Shown: positions 10,163-18,585 of the stretch, in pieces
How positions within the stretch are numbered: position 1 is the first letter of the stretch
How the letters are laid out: each line of letters opens with the position of its first letter
Assembly: GCF_008704655.1 (NCBI RefSeq)
Contig: NZ_CP023688.1
Location: forward strand, 1,612,001-1,676,000
Reading direction: 5' to 3'
Source: Streptomyces rimosus
GTDB taxonomy: Bacteria > Actinomycetota > Actinomycetes > Streptomycetales > Streptomycetaceae
DNA: 64,000 nt
Notes under the pieces: model-generated
What the model was told of the DNA's origin: nothing
What the model saw: only the letters and a program-made list of their open reading frames with translations
The model's database searches: none
Made by a program: the position numbers and the translations under genes

Positions 10163-11218
10163 TCAGGAGGCGGCGATCCCCGCCGGGGTCCGCGGCACCG
10201 GCTGTGTGAGCGAACGGCCCATCAGCGGCGACAGGACGGTGGCCGTCTTGGCGATCTCCTGCATGTCGGCGTCGAGCAGCGCCTGGTCGCCGTCGCACAG
10301 CGCCGCCTCCGGCGCCGGGTGCACATCGATCATCACGCCGTCCGCACCCACCGCCAGCGCGGCGCGCATCAGCGGCAGCACCAGCTCGCGCCGGCCGCCC
10401 GAGTGCGACGGGTCCACGATCACCGGCAGGTGCGACAGCCGCTGGACCACCGGCACCGCGCTGATGTCCAGCGTGTTGCGGGTACGCGTCTCGAACGTGC
10501 GGATACCGCGCTCGCACAGCACGATGTCCAGGTTCCCGCGCTGCGCGATGTACTCGGCGGCCATCAGCCACTCGTCGATGGTCGCGCCGAACCCGCGCTT
10601 GAGCAGCACCGGCCGGCCCGCCGAGCCCACCGCCTGCAGCAGCGCGAAGTTCTGCATGTTACGGGTGCCGATCTGGAGCATGTCCGCGTAGGAGGCGACC
10701 AGTTCGACGCTGCCGGGATCGATGACCTCGGTGACCACCGGAAGCCCGGTCTCCTCGCGTACGTCGGCGAGGATGCGCAGCCCTGCCTCGCCCAGCCCCT
10801 GGTAGGCGTACGGCGAGGTCCGCGGCTTGTACGCGCCGCCGCGCAGCAGCGAGGCCCCCGCGGCACGGGCCATCCGCGCCGCGGTGAGCGTCTGCTCCGG
10901 CGACTCGACGGCACACGGTCCCGCGATCACGGACAGGGTGTCGGGCCCGATCGGCACACCGCCGACCCGGACGACCGACCGGGCGGGGTGGTGCTCCCGG
11001 CTGACGAGCTTGTGCGGCACGGAGATCCGTACGACGTCCAGGACCCCCTTGCGGCTGCGCAGGTTGAGCGCCTCGAACTCGTCCACGTCCCCGACGAGCC
11101 CGACGATCGTACGGGTCACCCCCCGGCTGACGAAGGCATCACCGCCCGCCGCGCGCACCAGGCCGACGACGGCGTCGACATCCTCCTGCGTGGCCCCCGG
11201 GGCCATCACCACCACCAT
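10163..11218 (-). CDS. 3-deoxy-7-phosphoheptulonate (DAHP) synthase, type I-beta with ferredoxin-like domain
   Basis: This 351-residue enzyme condenses phosphoenolpyruvate with erythrose 4-phosphate, the first shikimate-pathway step. The first 75 residues form the ACT/ferredoxin-like regulatory extension (start MVVVMAPGATQEDV). The barrel follows with IAGPCAVES, LRGGAYKPRTSPYAYQG, IGTRNMQN, LLKRGFGAT, LCERGIRTFE and VIVDPSHSGGRRE. The ATG at 11218 has GGGAGGAA 6 nt upstream. Clusters for hydroxyphenylglycine peptides often carry an extra DAHP synthase to raise tyrosine supply; the location beside a StrR regulator and an Hpg-like NRPS suggests that role. It could also be a primary-metabolism copy, but housekeeping Streptomyces enzymes are usually the plant-like type II form. 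Confidence 0.92.
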   Translation of the reverse strand: MVVVMAPGATQEDVDAVVGLVRAAGGDAFVSRGVTRTIVGLVGDVDEFEALNLRSRKGVLDVVRISVPHKLVSREHHPARSVVRVGGVPIGPDTLSVIAGPCAVESPEQTLTAARMARAAGASLLRGGAYKPRTSPYAYQGLGEAGLRILADVREETGLPVVTEVIDPGSVELVASYADMLQIGTRNMQNFALLQAVGSAGRPVLLKRGFGATIDEWLMAAEYIAQRGNLDIVLCERGIRTFETRTRNTLDISAVPVVQRLSHLPVIVDPSHSGGRRELVLPLMRAALAVGADGVMIDVHPAPEAALCDGDQALLDADMQEIAKTATVLSPLMGRSLTQPVPRTPAGIAAS

Positions 11219-11591
11219 GAGGGTTCCTCCCGTTGAGTGGGCCGGCACCGGCCGGCCGGATGTGGTTGCGAGAAACCGGCGCACGCCCGCACCGCCGTGC
11301 GCCGGTCCGTCTGCTGGAGCTCCCCGGGACCGTCCGGCCGCACCGCGGCGCCCGTGCGCGAACCCCCGCCGCGCCGCCGCGATGCACGACAACTGCGGCT
11401 GTTTTCAAGGGAGTTCGCGGTATGTGGTATTGCGGTCAATCATTCCATAGGTGGGGGGCGGGGTGTCCAACCGCGCAACGCCGGGGCCGGGCCGATCGTG
11501 GGTGCGTACCGGCTGGGGCGAAGGGCGGGCCCGTACCGGCCGAGGGCGCGCCCTCAACAACCGGAGAAGGGGCCCCGCCCTCCTCTTCCGG
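11219..11591. other. Intergenic region with 14-bp palindrome
   Basis: This gap lies between the LAL regulator stop and the DAHP synthase start, both on the minus strand. It holds a perfect palindrome GAGGGCGCGCCCTC (11542-11555), probably part of a terminator for the LAL gene. Near 11430-11450 is an AT-richer stretch with TTGACC on the minus strand, a possible -35 for the DAHP synthase gene; no good -10 follows. Confidence 0.4.
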
Positions 11592-14537
11592 CTAACCGGC
11601 CCGCAGACAGTCACGCGATAAGCCGTCGCCGCACCCGGCAGCCCCGGTCCCCTCCTCGGCGTCCAGGTTCAGCCGGGTCGCCAGGTCCGTACGGCGCTGC
11701 ACGCCCAGCTTCCGGTAGGCCCGGGTCAGGTGCTGCTCCACCGTACTGATCGTGATGAACAGCGCCCCGGCTATCTGCCGGTTGGTGTACCCGCGCGCCG
11801 CGAGCGCCGCGACGCGCAGTTCCGCGCCGCTCAGCCCGGTGGCCGAACGCCCCGCCCCGGGCCGCTCGGGCCGCTCGGGCGGGCAGGCGCTCGCCGCGCC
11901 GACCGGCGACGCCTTCAGGACGGGCGCCTTGATGCCGCACTCCCGCATCAGCTGCTGCGCCTTGCGCGCCGCCACCCGGGCCCGGCCGTCCTCGTTCCTG
12001 TCCCAGTAGCTGTACGACAGTTCCGCCATCGCGTACGCCAGCTCCAGCCGGTGGCCGCTGCGCTGGAGGATGTCCAGGGCCTCGGCGAGGAGCCGCGGGC
12101 GGTCCGCGCGCTCGGCCAGCGCCGCCAGCACCCGCAGCGCGACCCCGCGCGTCCACGGCGGCCGGGGGCCGGGACGGGTCAGTTCCTCCTCCAGGAGGGA
12201 CCGGGCGCGGCGGTCGTCCCCCAGCGAGACGTACACCTGCGCGGCGTCGGAGCGCCACGGCACCAGCGCGGACAGGTCGAGACGCCAGCGCGCCATCAGG
12301 TCCCCGCACCGGTGGAAGTCCTCCAGCGCGGCGTACGGGCGGCCCGCGGCGAAGTGGTAATGGCCGCGCGCCCAGAGGTACAGCAGCCCGCCGGGCGTCC
12401 GGAACGCCGCGTCGGGCACGGGAATCCTCAGGTGCGCCGCGGCCTCGTCCAGCCGCCCCATGGCAGCCTTCGCATACAGGAGCGCGGCAACCGGAGCCGC
12501 GACGGCCGCTCCCCACCCTTCGGGCGGGACGACGGTCAGCGCGGTGTGCGCCGACTCCTCCGCCGCGGCCAGCTCGCCGAGTCTGATCTCGGTGTACGCC
12601 TTGGCCGTGGCGAACAGCGACTGCCACATCGGCGCCCGCCGCTCACGCGCCTCCGCCAGCAGGATGTCGCACCACCGGGAAGCCTCCGGCAGCCCGTCGG
12701 CGACGATGAGGGCCACCAGGGCCGCCAGCCCCGCCGCCGGGGTCCGGTCCTCCGGCCGGGTCTCCTGGAGAATCCGTTCCGCACGGACGACCGCGTCCCC
12801 GGCCGCACCCTGGTCCAGTACGGAAGCCATCAGGGCGAGGGCCCGCTGCTGCGTACCGCACTCGGCCACCAGACCCGCGATCCGGCCACCGGCCCCCACG
12901 CCTCCGTACGGCCCCGGGGCCACCGCGGCCCCGCACCGGGCCGCCACCCCGGGGTACCCATAGGCGAACCAGAGCCGGGCCGACTCCACCACCTGCCGCT
13001 CCCCCGCCCCACCAACTCCCCACCGCCCAGGGGCCACAGCCCCCTCCGCAACCTCCCCCAGCTCCTCCTTCTCCTCCAGCCCCTCCCTCTCCCCCAACCC
13101 CTCCACCACCCGAAGCACCTCCAGCGCCTCATCCGCCCTGCCGAACCACAGCAGATGGCCGATCAGCGCCTTCATGTCCCGGGGAGTCAGGCGCCCGGCC
13201 AGCGCGGCGTCGGTGAGGGCGGGCAGGTACCGTACGGCGGCGGACGGATCCACCCGCCACCCGGCCCGTACCAGCGCGATCCGCACCCTGAGCACCTGCC
13301 GCTCGTCCGCGCAACTGTCCCGGGCCACGCGCAGGCAGTCCAGCGCCCGCCCCACTTCGTTACGAGCCAGTGCCGCCTCGGCCGCCTCCAGGAGGGCGGG
13401 CAGCACCCAGGGGGCGTCCACGTTCTCCGCGGCAACCAGATGGCGGGCCAGTACGGTCGACGACGCCCCGTACTCGTACAGGACCCGGGCGACGCGGGCC
13501 TCCAGGCGCGGCGAGCGCGGCGGCTCCACCCGGCGCAGCACCGCCGTCCGCCCCGCCTCGTGACGGAACCGGCCGGCGGCCAGCAGCCCCATGTCGTGCA
13601 GGGCGCGCAGGCTGCGTTCGCCCGCCGCGCGCGGGACCCCGAGCAGCTCTGCGGGCTCGGCCCGTTCGCCGCGCGGCCCGAGCACCGCCAGCACCCAGGC
13701 CGTGCTGCGGGTGAGGCGATCACTGCGGTTCAGGCACAGCGCGACGGCGCGTTCGTACGCCTCGCCGGGCACCAACTCGGCACCTCCGGCGCGGTCCGCG
13801 TCCGCGTAATCGTCCAGCAGCGCCCGCATCAGCAGCGGACTGCCACCGCTCAGCCGGTGGAATTCCGATACGGGCGGCGCCGAACGCCGCCCTTTCCGCC
13901 CGTCGGCCAGCATGGCGGCGATACCGTCCCGCGGCAGCGCACCGACATGCAGAAAACGGCATACCGGCCGCCGCAGCAATTCCCGCCGCGTACGACTGTC
14001 GTCCCACTCCGAACCGCTGCTTTCCCCGAGAACCACCAGAATCCTGCTGACATCCAGCCGTCGCACGACATGCAGCAGACATTCCACGGAATAGGCGTCG
14101 GCCAGATGCACGTCATCGACGCACACCACCACCGGCCGTTTCCTGGCCCGGGCGAAGAGGATTCCGCACAGCCGCGGAAACACGTCCGCGACCACCTCCG
14201 CGGGAACGGCGCCGTCGGCGCCCCGCACCGGCACGCCGCCCGCGACCGGCGACGTCAGCGGCCACACCGCCGGCTCCCCGTCCGCGCCGGGCGACCCGGC
14301 GGTCCGCAGCAGCTGCCCCACCACGCGCAGCGGCACGTCCTTGTCCGCCGCGGTCGCCGTGGCCTGCAACCACACCGCACCGGCCGGCGCCGCCCGCTCC
14401 CGGAACGCGCGCAGCAGCGCCGTCTTCCCGCCGCCCACCGCACCGCTGACCAACGCCGCCCCACCACGCCCGGCCGCACAGGCATCGAGCATGCCCTCCA
14501 GGACGGAGAGCTCCGTGTCCCGTTCCACCAACTTCAT
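11592..14537 (-). CDS. LAL-family (large ATP-binding LuxR) transcriptional regulator
   Basis: This 981-residue protein starts MKLVERDTELSVLE with an AAA-type ATPase (Walker A GAVGGGKTALL near residue 35, Walker B VVVCVDDVHLAD). A long TPR-like middle follows, then a C-terminal LuxR helix-turn-helix (LSGAELRVAALAARGYTNRQIAGALFITISTVEQHL split over residues about 905-945). That is the layout of LAL activators. It lies in the same orientation as the DAHP synthase gene and the NRPS set, at the outer edge of the cluster, so control of that cluster is likely. An odd Glu/Gly-rich stretch near residues 473-515 comes from a pyrimidine-rich tract on the opposite strand and looks like a grown linker. 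Confidence 0.93.
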   Translation of the reverse strand: MKLVERDTELSVLEGMLDACAAGRGGAALVSGAVGGGKTALLRAFRERAAPAGAVWLQATATAADKDVPLRVVGQLLRTAGSPGADGEPAVWPLTSPVAGGVPVRGADGAVPAEVVADVFPRLCGILFARARKRPVVVCVDDVHLADAYSVECLLHVVRRLDVSRILVVLGESSGSEWDDSRTRRELLRRPVCRFLHVGALPRDGIAAMLADGRKGRRSAPPVSEFHRLSGGSPLLMRALLDDYADADRAGGAELVPGEAYERAVALCLNRSDRLTRSTAWVLAVLGPRGERAEPAELLGVPRAAGERSLRALHDMGLLAAGRFRHEAGRTAVLRRVEPPRSPRLEARVARVLYEYGASSTVLARHLVAAENVDAPWVLPALLEAAEAALARNEVGRALDCLRVARDSCADERQVLRVRIALVRAGWRVDPSAAVRYLPALTDAALAGRLTPRDMKALIGHLLWFGRADEALEVLRVVEGLGEREGLEEKEELGEVAEGAVAPGRWGVGGAGERQVVESARLWFAYGYPGVAARCGAAVAPGPYGGVGAGGRIAGLVAECGTQQRALALMASVLDQGAAGDAVVRAERILQETRPEDRTPAAGLAALVALIVADGLPEASRWCDILLAEARERRAPMWQSLFATAKAYTEIRLGELAAAEESAHTALTVVPPEGWGAAVAAPVAALLYAKAAMGRLDEAAAHLRIPVPDAAFRTPGGLLYLWARGHYHFAAGRPYAALEDFHRCGDLMARWRLDLSALVPWRSDAAQVYVSLGDDRRARSLLEEELTRPGPRPPWTRGVALRVLAALAERADRPRLLAEALDILQRSGHRLELAYAMAELSYSYWDRNEDGRARVAARKAQQLMRECGIKAPVLKASPVGAASACPPERPERPGAGRSATGLSGAELRVAALAARGYTNRQIAGALFITISTVEQHLTRAYRKLGVQRRTDLATRLNLDAEEGTGAAGCGDGLSRDCLRAG

Positions 14538-14985
14538 GAGCCGGCTTCACCCCCGTATCCGGACTCCCGCTGTTCAGTAGGACGGATATCCAGCCGCGAC
14601 CGGCCCCTCGGCTCCAACGGCCACAGAAAATGCACCCGGCCGTCATTCCCCGGCCCCGGAACAGTCATCCCCCGCGTCCGCACCCGGCGACGACCCGCCC
14701 CGCCCTAACACGTCCCTTATTCCACCAACATTACCCCGCCACCACCCCCAGCAGTGAAACAATTTGAGGAGTCCACCATTCCCTTGGCCACCCACCGCAC
14801 AACCTCCCCCATCACCCTTACGGCGCGTAACCATAATCACCATCCAGAGCCCCAAACGCACCCCACAGCAACACCCCAATCCCCCACACTCCACCACTCA
14901 CCACGCCACCTCAGCCCCCGCGAGCATCGACGGTCCCGGCTCACCCCTGCCGCACCGAGGGCGTCCCGCACAGCAGGAGGTGACC
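14538..14985. other. Upstream region of the LAL gene with strong strand asymmetry
   Basis: Between about 14,690 and 14,930 the plus strand is rich in C and A and almost free of G, unlike anything else in the window. If the LAL transcript begins here its leader would be G/U-rich. No gene is seen. Confidence 0.5.
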
Positions 14986-15174
14986 ATGCCGGAGTGGAGG
15001 GAACTCAAGCGCACGTGCGTCGAGGCACCCGGCGCGGACGCGGTGGGAGCTGGGATACGAGACTGGCCGTGCCCTTACTGCCGGACGTGTGGGTTCGCCG
15101 TAGCGCGGAGGGGACAAGGTGGATCTCCGGCGGGCCCTTCCGTACGCTCGCGCCAAAAAGCAAAAAACCCCTGA
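14986..15174 (+). CDS. Possible small protein with CPYC-RTC cysteines
   Basis: The ATG at 14986 follows an excellent AGGAGGTG site by 4 nt. The 62-residue frame includes WPCPYCRTCGF, a cysteine cluster that could bind metal, and a basic tail. The stop codon falls inside the terminator hairpin of the convergent tRNA-Leu. I do not recognise the family. The start MPEW.ELKRTCVEAPGA faintly recalls DUF397 proteins, but the rest does not follow. The ribosome site is the main support, and a frameshifted remnant is possible. Confidence 0.4.
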   Translation: MPEWRELKRTCVEAPGADAVGAGIRDWPCPYCRTCGFAVARRGQGGSPAGPSVRSRQKAKNP

Positions 15175-15185
15175 TGAACAGGGGT
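15155..15185 (-). terminator. Rho-independent terminator of tRNA-Leu
   Basis: On the minus strand ACCCCTG, a 5-nt loop and CAGGGGT form a stem (15167-15185) followed by TTTTTTG and a second T5 run. It lies 6 bp past the tRNA 3' end and is the clearest intrinsic terminator in the window. Confidence 0.9.
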
Positions 15186-15191
15186 CTCAGC

Positions 15192-15279
15192 TGGTGTCCG
15201 AGGGGGGACTTGAACCCCCACGCCCGATAAAGGGCACTAGCACCTCAAGCTAGCGCGTCTGCCATTCCGCCACCCGGAC
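15192..15279 (-). tRNA. tRNA-Leu (anticodon GAG)
   Basis: The minus strand begins GTCCGGGTGGCGGAATGG, and the acceptor pairs with CTCGGAC at the 3' end, followed by an encoded ACCA. The anticodon loop is CTTGAGG, giving anticodon GAG. A long variable arm and GGGTTCAAGTCCC T-arm make it a class II leucine tRNA. Its 3' end faces the NRPS cluster, the side where integrating elements insert. Confidence 0.95.
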
Positions 15280-15522
15280 TAGGTGTGGTCTTCGCGGGGC
15301 GTTCCCCGCGGCGACATGGACAACAATACCAAGGTTTCGGAGTGGGTTTCACCTGCGTATCCGGGCGGGACATAAGGGCGACTTATGCCCTGGTCGGCGG
15401 TGGGGCGGATGGGCTCCGGGCCAAGCGGAGGGCCACGGGAGCGGCCGGCCCGCCGCGTCGGACCGTGGCTTGAACGATGCGGTACGCCCTGGACAGCTTC
15501 GGTCCGATGCGGGATAACGCTC

Positions 15523-15546
15523 CATACAGTATTCGTCGACTGTATG
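15523..15546. promoter_or_regulatory. Palindromic operator upstream of the oxalate operon
   Basis: CATACAGT and ACTGTATG form perfect 8-bp arms around an 8-nt spacer, about 80 bp before the first gene of the operon. The rest of the 347-bp gap from the tRNA holds a smaller palindrome (CATAAG-N5-CTTATG near 15,370) and no gene. The size fits a dimeric repressor such as a GntR-type protein; the protein is not known. Confidence 0.6.
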
Positions 15547-15626
15547 CGATTTGCGATCACCGTGCCGTGCCACGGCAGCACCGGGCCTCCACGAGCAGTC
15601 ACCCCCACGAAGGGACGCGATGCCCC

Positions 15627-17318
15627 ATGCCCGACGACACCCCGAACCCCGACACCCCCATCTCCGGCGGCCACCTCGTCGCCAAAGCCCTCAAAGCGGA
15701 GGGCGTGGACGTGATCTACACCCTCTGCGGCGGTCACATCATCGACATCTACGACGGCTGCGTCGACGAGGGCATCGACGTGGTGGACGTGCGGCACGAG
15801 CAGGTTGCCGCGCATGCCGCGGATGCCCATGCGCGGATCACCGGGCGGCCGGGGTGTGCGGTGGTCACCGCGGGGCCCGGGACGACGGACGCCGTGACCG
15901 GGGTGGCCAATGCCTTACGGGCCGAGTCGCCGATGCTGCTGATCGGCGGGCAGGGGGCGCTCGGTCAGCACAAGATGGGGTCTCTTCAGGACCTGCCGCA
16001 TGTCGAGATGATGACGCCGGTCACGAAGTTCGCGGCGACCGTGCCGGACACCGCGCGCGTCGCCGACATGGTCTCGATGGCGTTCCGGGAGTGCTTCCAC
16101 GGGGCTCCCGGGCCGTCCTTCCTGGAGATCCCCCGGGACGTGCTGGACGCGAAGGTGCCGCGCGGTACGGCGCGGGTTCCCCGGGCGGGGCACTACCGCG
16201 CCTCGACGCGTTCGGCGGGTGATCCGGACGCCGTCGAGCGGCTGGCCGAGCTGCTCGTACGGTCCGAGAAGCCGGCCGTTCTGCTCGGCGGACAGGTGTG
16301 GACGACGCGCGGTACGGACGCGGCGGCCGCTCTCGTACGGGACCTGAACCTGCCCGCCTACATGAACGGCGCGGGCCGCGGCTCGCTGCCGCCCGGTGAT
16401 CCGCACCACTTCCAGCTGTCCCGCCGGCACGCCTTCACGCACGCCGATCTGATCGTGGTCGTCGGGACGCCGTTCGACTTCCGGATGGGGTACGGGAAGC
16501 GGCTTTCGCCGGCCGCGACCGTGGTGCAGATCGATCTGGACTACCGCACGGTCGGCCGGAACCGGGATGTCGACCTGGGGATCGTGGGCGACGCGGGGCT
16601 GGTGCTGGCCGCCGCCGCGCAGGCCGCGTCGGGGCGGCTGGACACCGGGGCGGCCCGGCGCAAGGAGTGGATCGAGGAGCTGCGGGCCGTCGAGGAGGCC
16701 GCGGTGGCGAAGCGGCTGCCGCTGCTGCGCTCGGACGCGGCGCCCATCCACCCGTACCGCCTGGTCGCCGAGATCGACGACTTCCTGACCGAGGACTCGG
16801 TCTTCATCGGGGACGGCGGCGACATCGTCACCTTCTCGGGGCAGGTGGTGCGGCCGAAGGCGCCGGGGCACTGGATGGACCCGGGGCCACTGGGCACGCT
16901 CGGCGTCGGTGTGCCGTTCGTGCTGGCGGCGAAGCGGGCCCAGCCGGACAAGGAGGTCGTGGCGCTCTTCGGGGACGGCGCGTTCTCGCTGACGGGGTGG
17001 GACTTCGAGACGCTGGTCCGCTTCGGCCTGCCGTTCGTGGGGATCGTCGGCAACAACTCCTCGATGAACCAGATCCGGTACGGGCAGCGCGCGAAGTACG
17101 GCGAGGCGCGGGAGCGGATCGGCAACACGCTGGGCGATGTGCCGTACGACGCCTTCGCGCGGATGCTCGGCGGGTACGGCGAGGAGGTCCGCGACCCCGC
17201 GCAGATCCGGCCGGCGCTGGAGCGCGCCCGGCGCTCCGGCCTGCCCTCGCTGATCAACGTCTGGGTGGACCCGGACGCGTACGCCCCCGGAACCGTCAAC
17301 CAGACCATGTACAAGTGA
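15627..17318 (+). CDS. oxc: Thiamine-diphosphate enzyme, probable oxalyl-CoA decarboxylase
   Basis: This 563-residue enzyme has the three-domain layout of the acetolactate synthase/oxalyl-CoA decarboxylase family. The N-terminal pyrimidine domain has the catalytic Glu in [16 protein letters not shown], the centre is a Rossmann-like domain, and the C-terminal diphosphate domain has [15 protein letters not shown] ending in VGNNSS. By sequence alone it could be called acetolactate synthase-like. The gene is followed 10 bp later by a formyl-CoA transferase gene, then by an acyl-CoA synthetase and an oxalate/formate-type antiporter. That context favours conversion of oxalyl-CoA to formyl-CoA. The ATG at 15627 is chosen over an out-of-frame ATG 7 nt earlier; a GGGA site lies upstream. 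Confidence 0.85.
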   Translation: MPDDTPNPDTPISGGHLVAKALKAEGVDVIYTLCGGHIIDIYDGCVDEGIDVVDVRHEQVAAHAADAHARITGRPGCAVVTAGPGTTDAVTGVANALRAESPMLLIGGQGALGQHKMGSLQDLPHVEMMTPVTKFAATVPDTARVADMVSMAFRECFHGAPGPSFLEIPRDVLDAKVPRGTARVPRAGHYRASTRSAGDPDAVERLAELLVRSEKPAVLLGGQVWTTRGTDAAAALVRDLNLPAYMNGAGRGSLPPGDPHHFQLSRRHAFTHADLIVVVGTPFDFRMGYGKRLSPAATVVQIDLDYRTVGRNRDVDLGIVGDAGLVLAAAAQAASGRLDTGAARRKEWIEELRAVEEAAVAKRLPLLRSDAAPIHPYRLVAEIDDFLTEDSVFIGDGGDIVTFSGQVVRPKAPGHWMDPGPLGTLGVGVPFVLAAKRAQPDKEVVALFGDGAFSLTGWDFETLVRFGLPFVGIVGNNSSMNQIRYGQRAKYGEARERIGNTLGDVPYDAFARMLGGYGEEVRDPAQIRPALERARRSGLPSLINVWVDPDAYAPGTVNQTMYK

Positions 17319-17328
17319 GGAGTCGCTG

Positions 17329-18585
17329 ATGGGCACCGCTCACGAGGACGGTCCCGGCGCCAAGGCCCTGACCGGGGTCCGGGTGCTGGACATGACACAT
17401 GTGCAGTCCGGCCCGTCCGCCACCCAGCTGCTCGCCTGGCTCGGCGCGGACGTGGTCAAGCTGGAGGCGGTCACCGGCGATGTCACCCGCGGTCAGCTGC
17501 GCGACATCCCGGACGTGGACTCGCTCTACTTCACGATGCTCAACTGCAACAAGCGCAGCATCACCCTGAACACGAAGACCGAGCGGGGCAAGGAGCTGCT
17601 GAGCGAGCTGATCCGGCGCTCGGACGTCCTGGTGGAGAACTTCGGGCCGGGCGCCGTGGACCGGATGGGCTTCCCGTGGGAGCGCGTCCGGGAGATCAAT
17701 CCGCGCCTGGTGTACGCGTCGATCAAGGGCTTCGGCGAGGGCCCGTACACGCGGTTCAAGGCGTACGAGGTCGTCGCGCAGGCCATGGGCGGGGCGATGT
17801 CGACCACCGGGTTCGCGGACGGGCCGCCGCTGGCGACCGGTGCGCAGATCGGCGATTCGGGGACCGGCGTGCACTGCGTCGCCGGCATCCTCGCCGCCCT
17901 CTACCAGCGCGAACGCACCGGGCGCGGGCAGCGCGTCCAGGTCGCGATGCAGCACGCGGTGCTGAATCTGTGCCGCGTCAAACTGCGCGACCAGCAGCGC
18001 CTGGAGCGCGGTCCGCTGCCGGAGTACCCCAACGACGGCTTCGGGGACACGGTGCCGCGCAGCGGCAACGCGAGCGGCGGCGGGCAGCCCGGCTGGGCGG
18101 TGCGGTGCGCGCCCGGCGGCCCCAACGACTACGTATATGTGATCGTGCAGCCGGCGGGCTGGCGGCCGCTCGCGGAGCTGATCGGGCGGCCCGAGCTGGC
18201 CGAGGACCCCGAGTGGGCGACGCCGGCCGCGCGGCTGCCGAAGCTGGCGAAGATGTTCCAGCTCATCGAGGAGTGGAGCAGCACGCTGCCCAAGTGGGAG
18301 GTGCTGGACCGGCTGACCGCGCACGCCATCCCGTGCGGCCCGGTGCTGTCCACCAAGGAGCTCGTCGAGGACGCGTCGCTGGCCGCGGACGGCATGGTCG
18401 TGCGGGTCCGGCATCCGCAGCGCGGCACGTTCACCACCGTCGGATCGCCGCTGAAGCTGTCCGACTCCCCCGTCGAGATCGACCGCTCGCCGCTGCTCGG
18501 CGAGCACAACGAGGAGGTGTACGGGGGCGAACTGGGGCTCGGCGCGGAGGAATTGCGGCTGCTCAGGGAGGACGGGGTCATCTGA
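17329..18585 (+). CDS. frc: CaiB/BaiF family CoA-transferase, probable formyl-CoA:oxalate CoA-transferase
   Basis: This 418-residue protein is a class III CoA-transferase. It shows [33 protein letters not shown] at the N-terminus (residues 14-46, Frc-like QSGP), [11 protein letters not shown], and the catalytic aspartate D176 in QIGDSGTG. It would move CoA from formyl-CoA to oxalate, feeding oxalyl-CoA back to the decarboxylase. GAGGAG lies 7 nt before the ATG. Its stop codon overlaps the next ATG by one base (TGATG), so the genes are translationally coupled. Succinyl-CoA-using relatives cannot be excluded from sequence. Confidence 0.9.
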   Translation: MGTAHEDGPGAKALTGVRVLDMTHVQSGPSATQLLAWLGADVVKLEAVTGDVTRGQLRDIPDVDSLYFTMLNCNKRSITLNTKTERGKELLSELIRRSDVLVENFGPGAVDRMGFPWERVREINPRLVYASIKGFGEGPYTRFKAYEVVAQAMGGAMSTTGFADGPPLATGAQIGDSGTGVHCVAGILAALYQRERTGRGQRVQVAMQHAVLNLCRVKLRDQQRLERGPLPEYPNDGFGDTVPRSGNASGGGQPGWAVRCAPGGPNDYVYVIVQPAGWRPLAELIGRPELAEDPEWATPAARLPKLAKMFQLIEEWSSTLPKWEVLDRLTAHAIPCGPVLSTKELVEDASLAADGMVVRVRHPQRGTFTTVGSPLKLSDSPVEIDRSPLLGEHNEEVYGGELGLGAEELRLLREDGVI

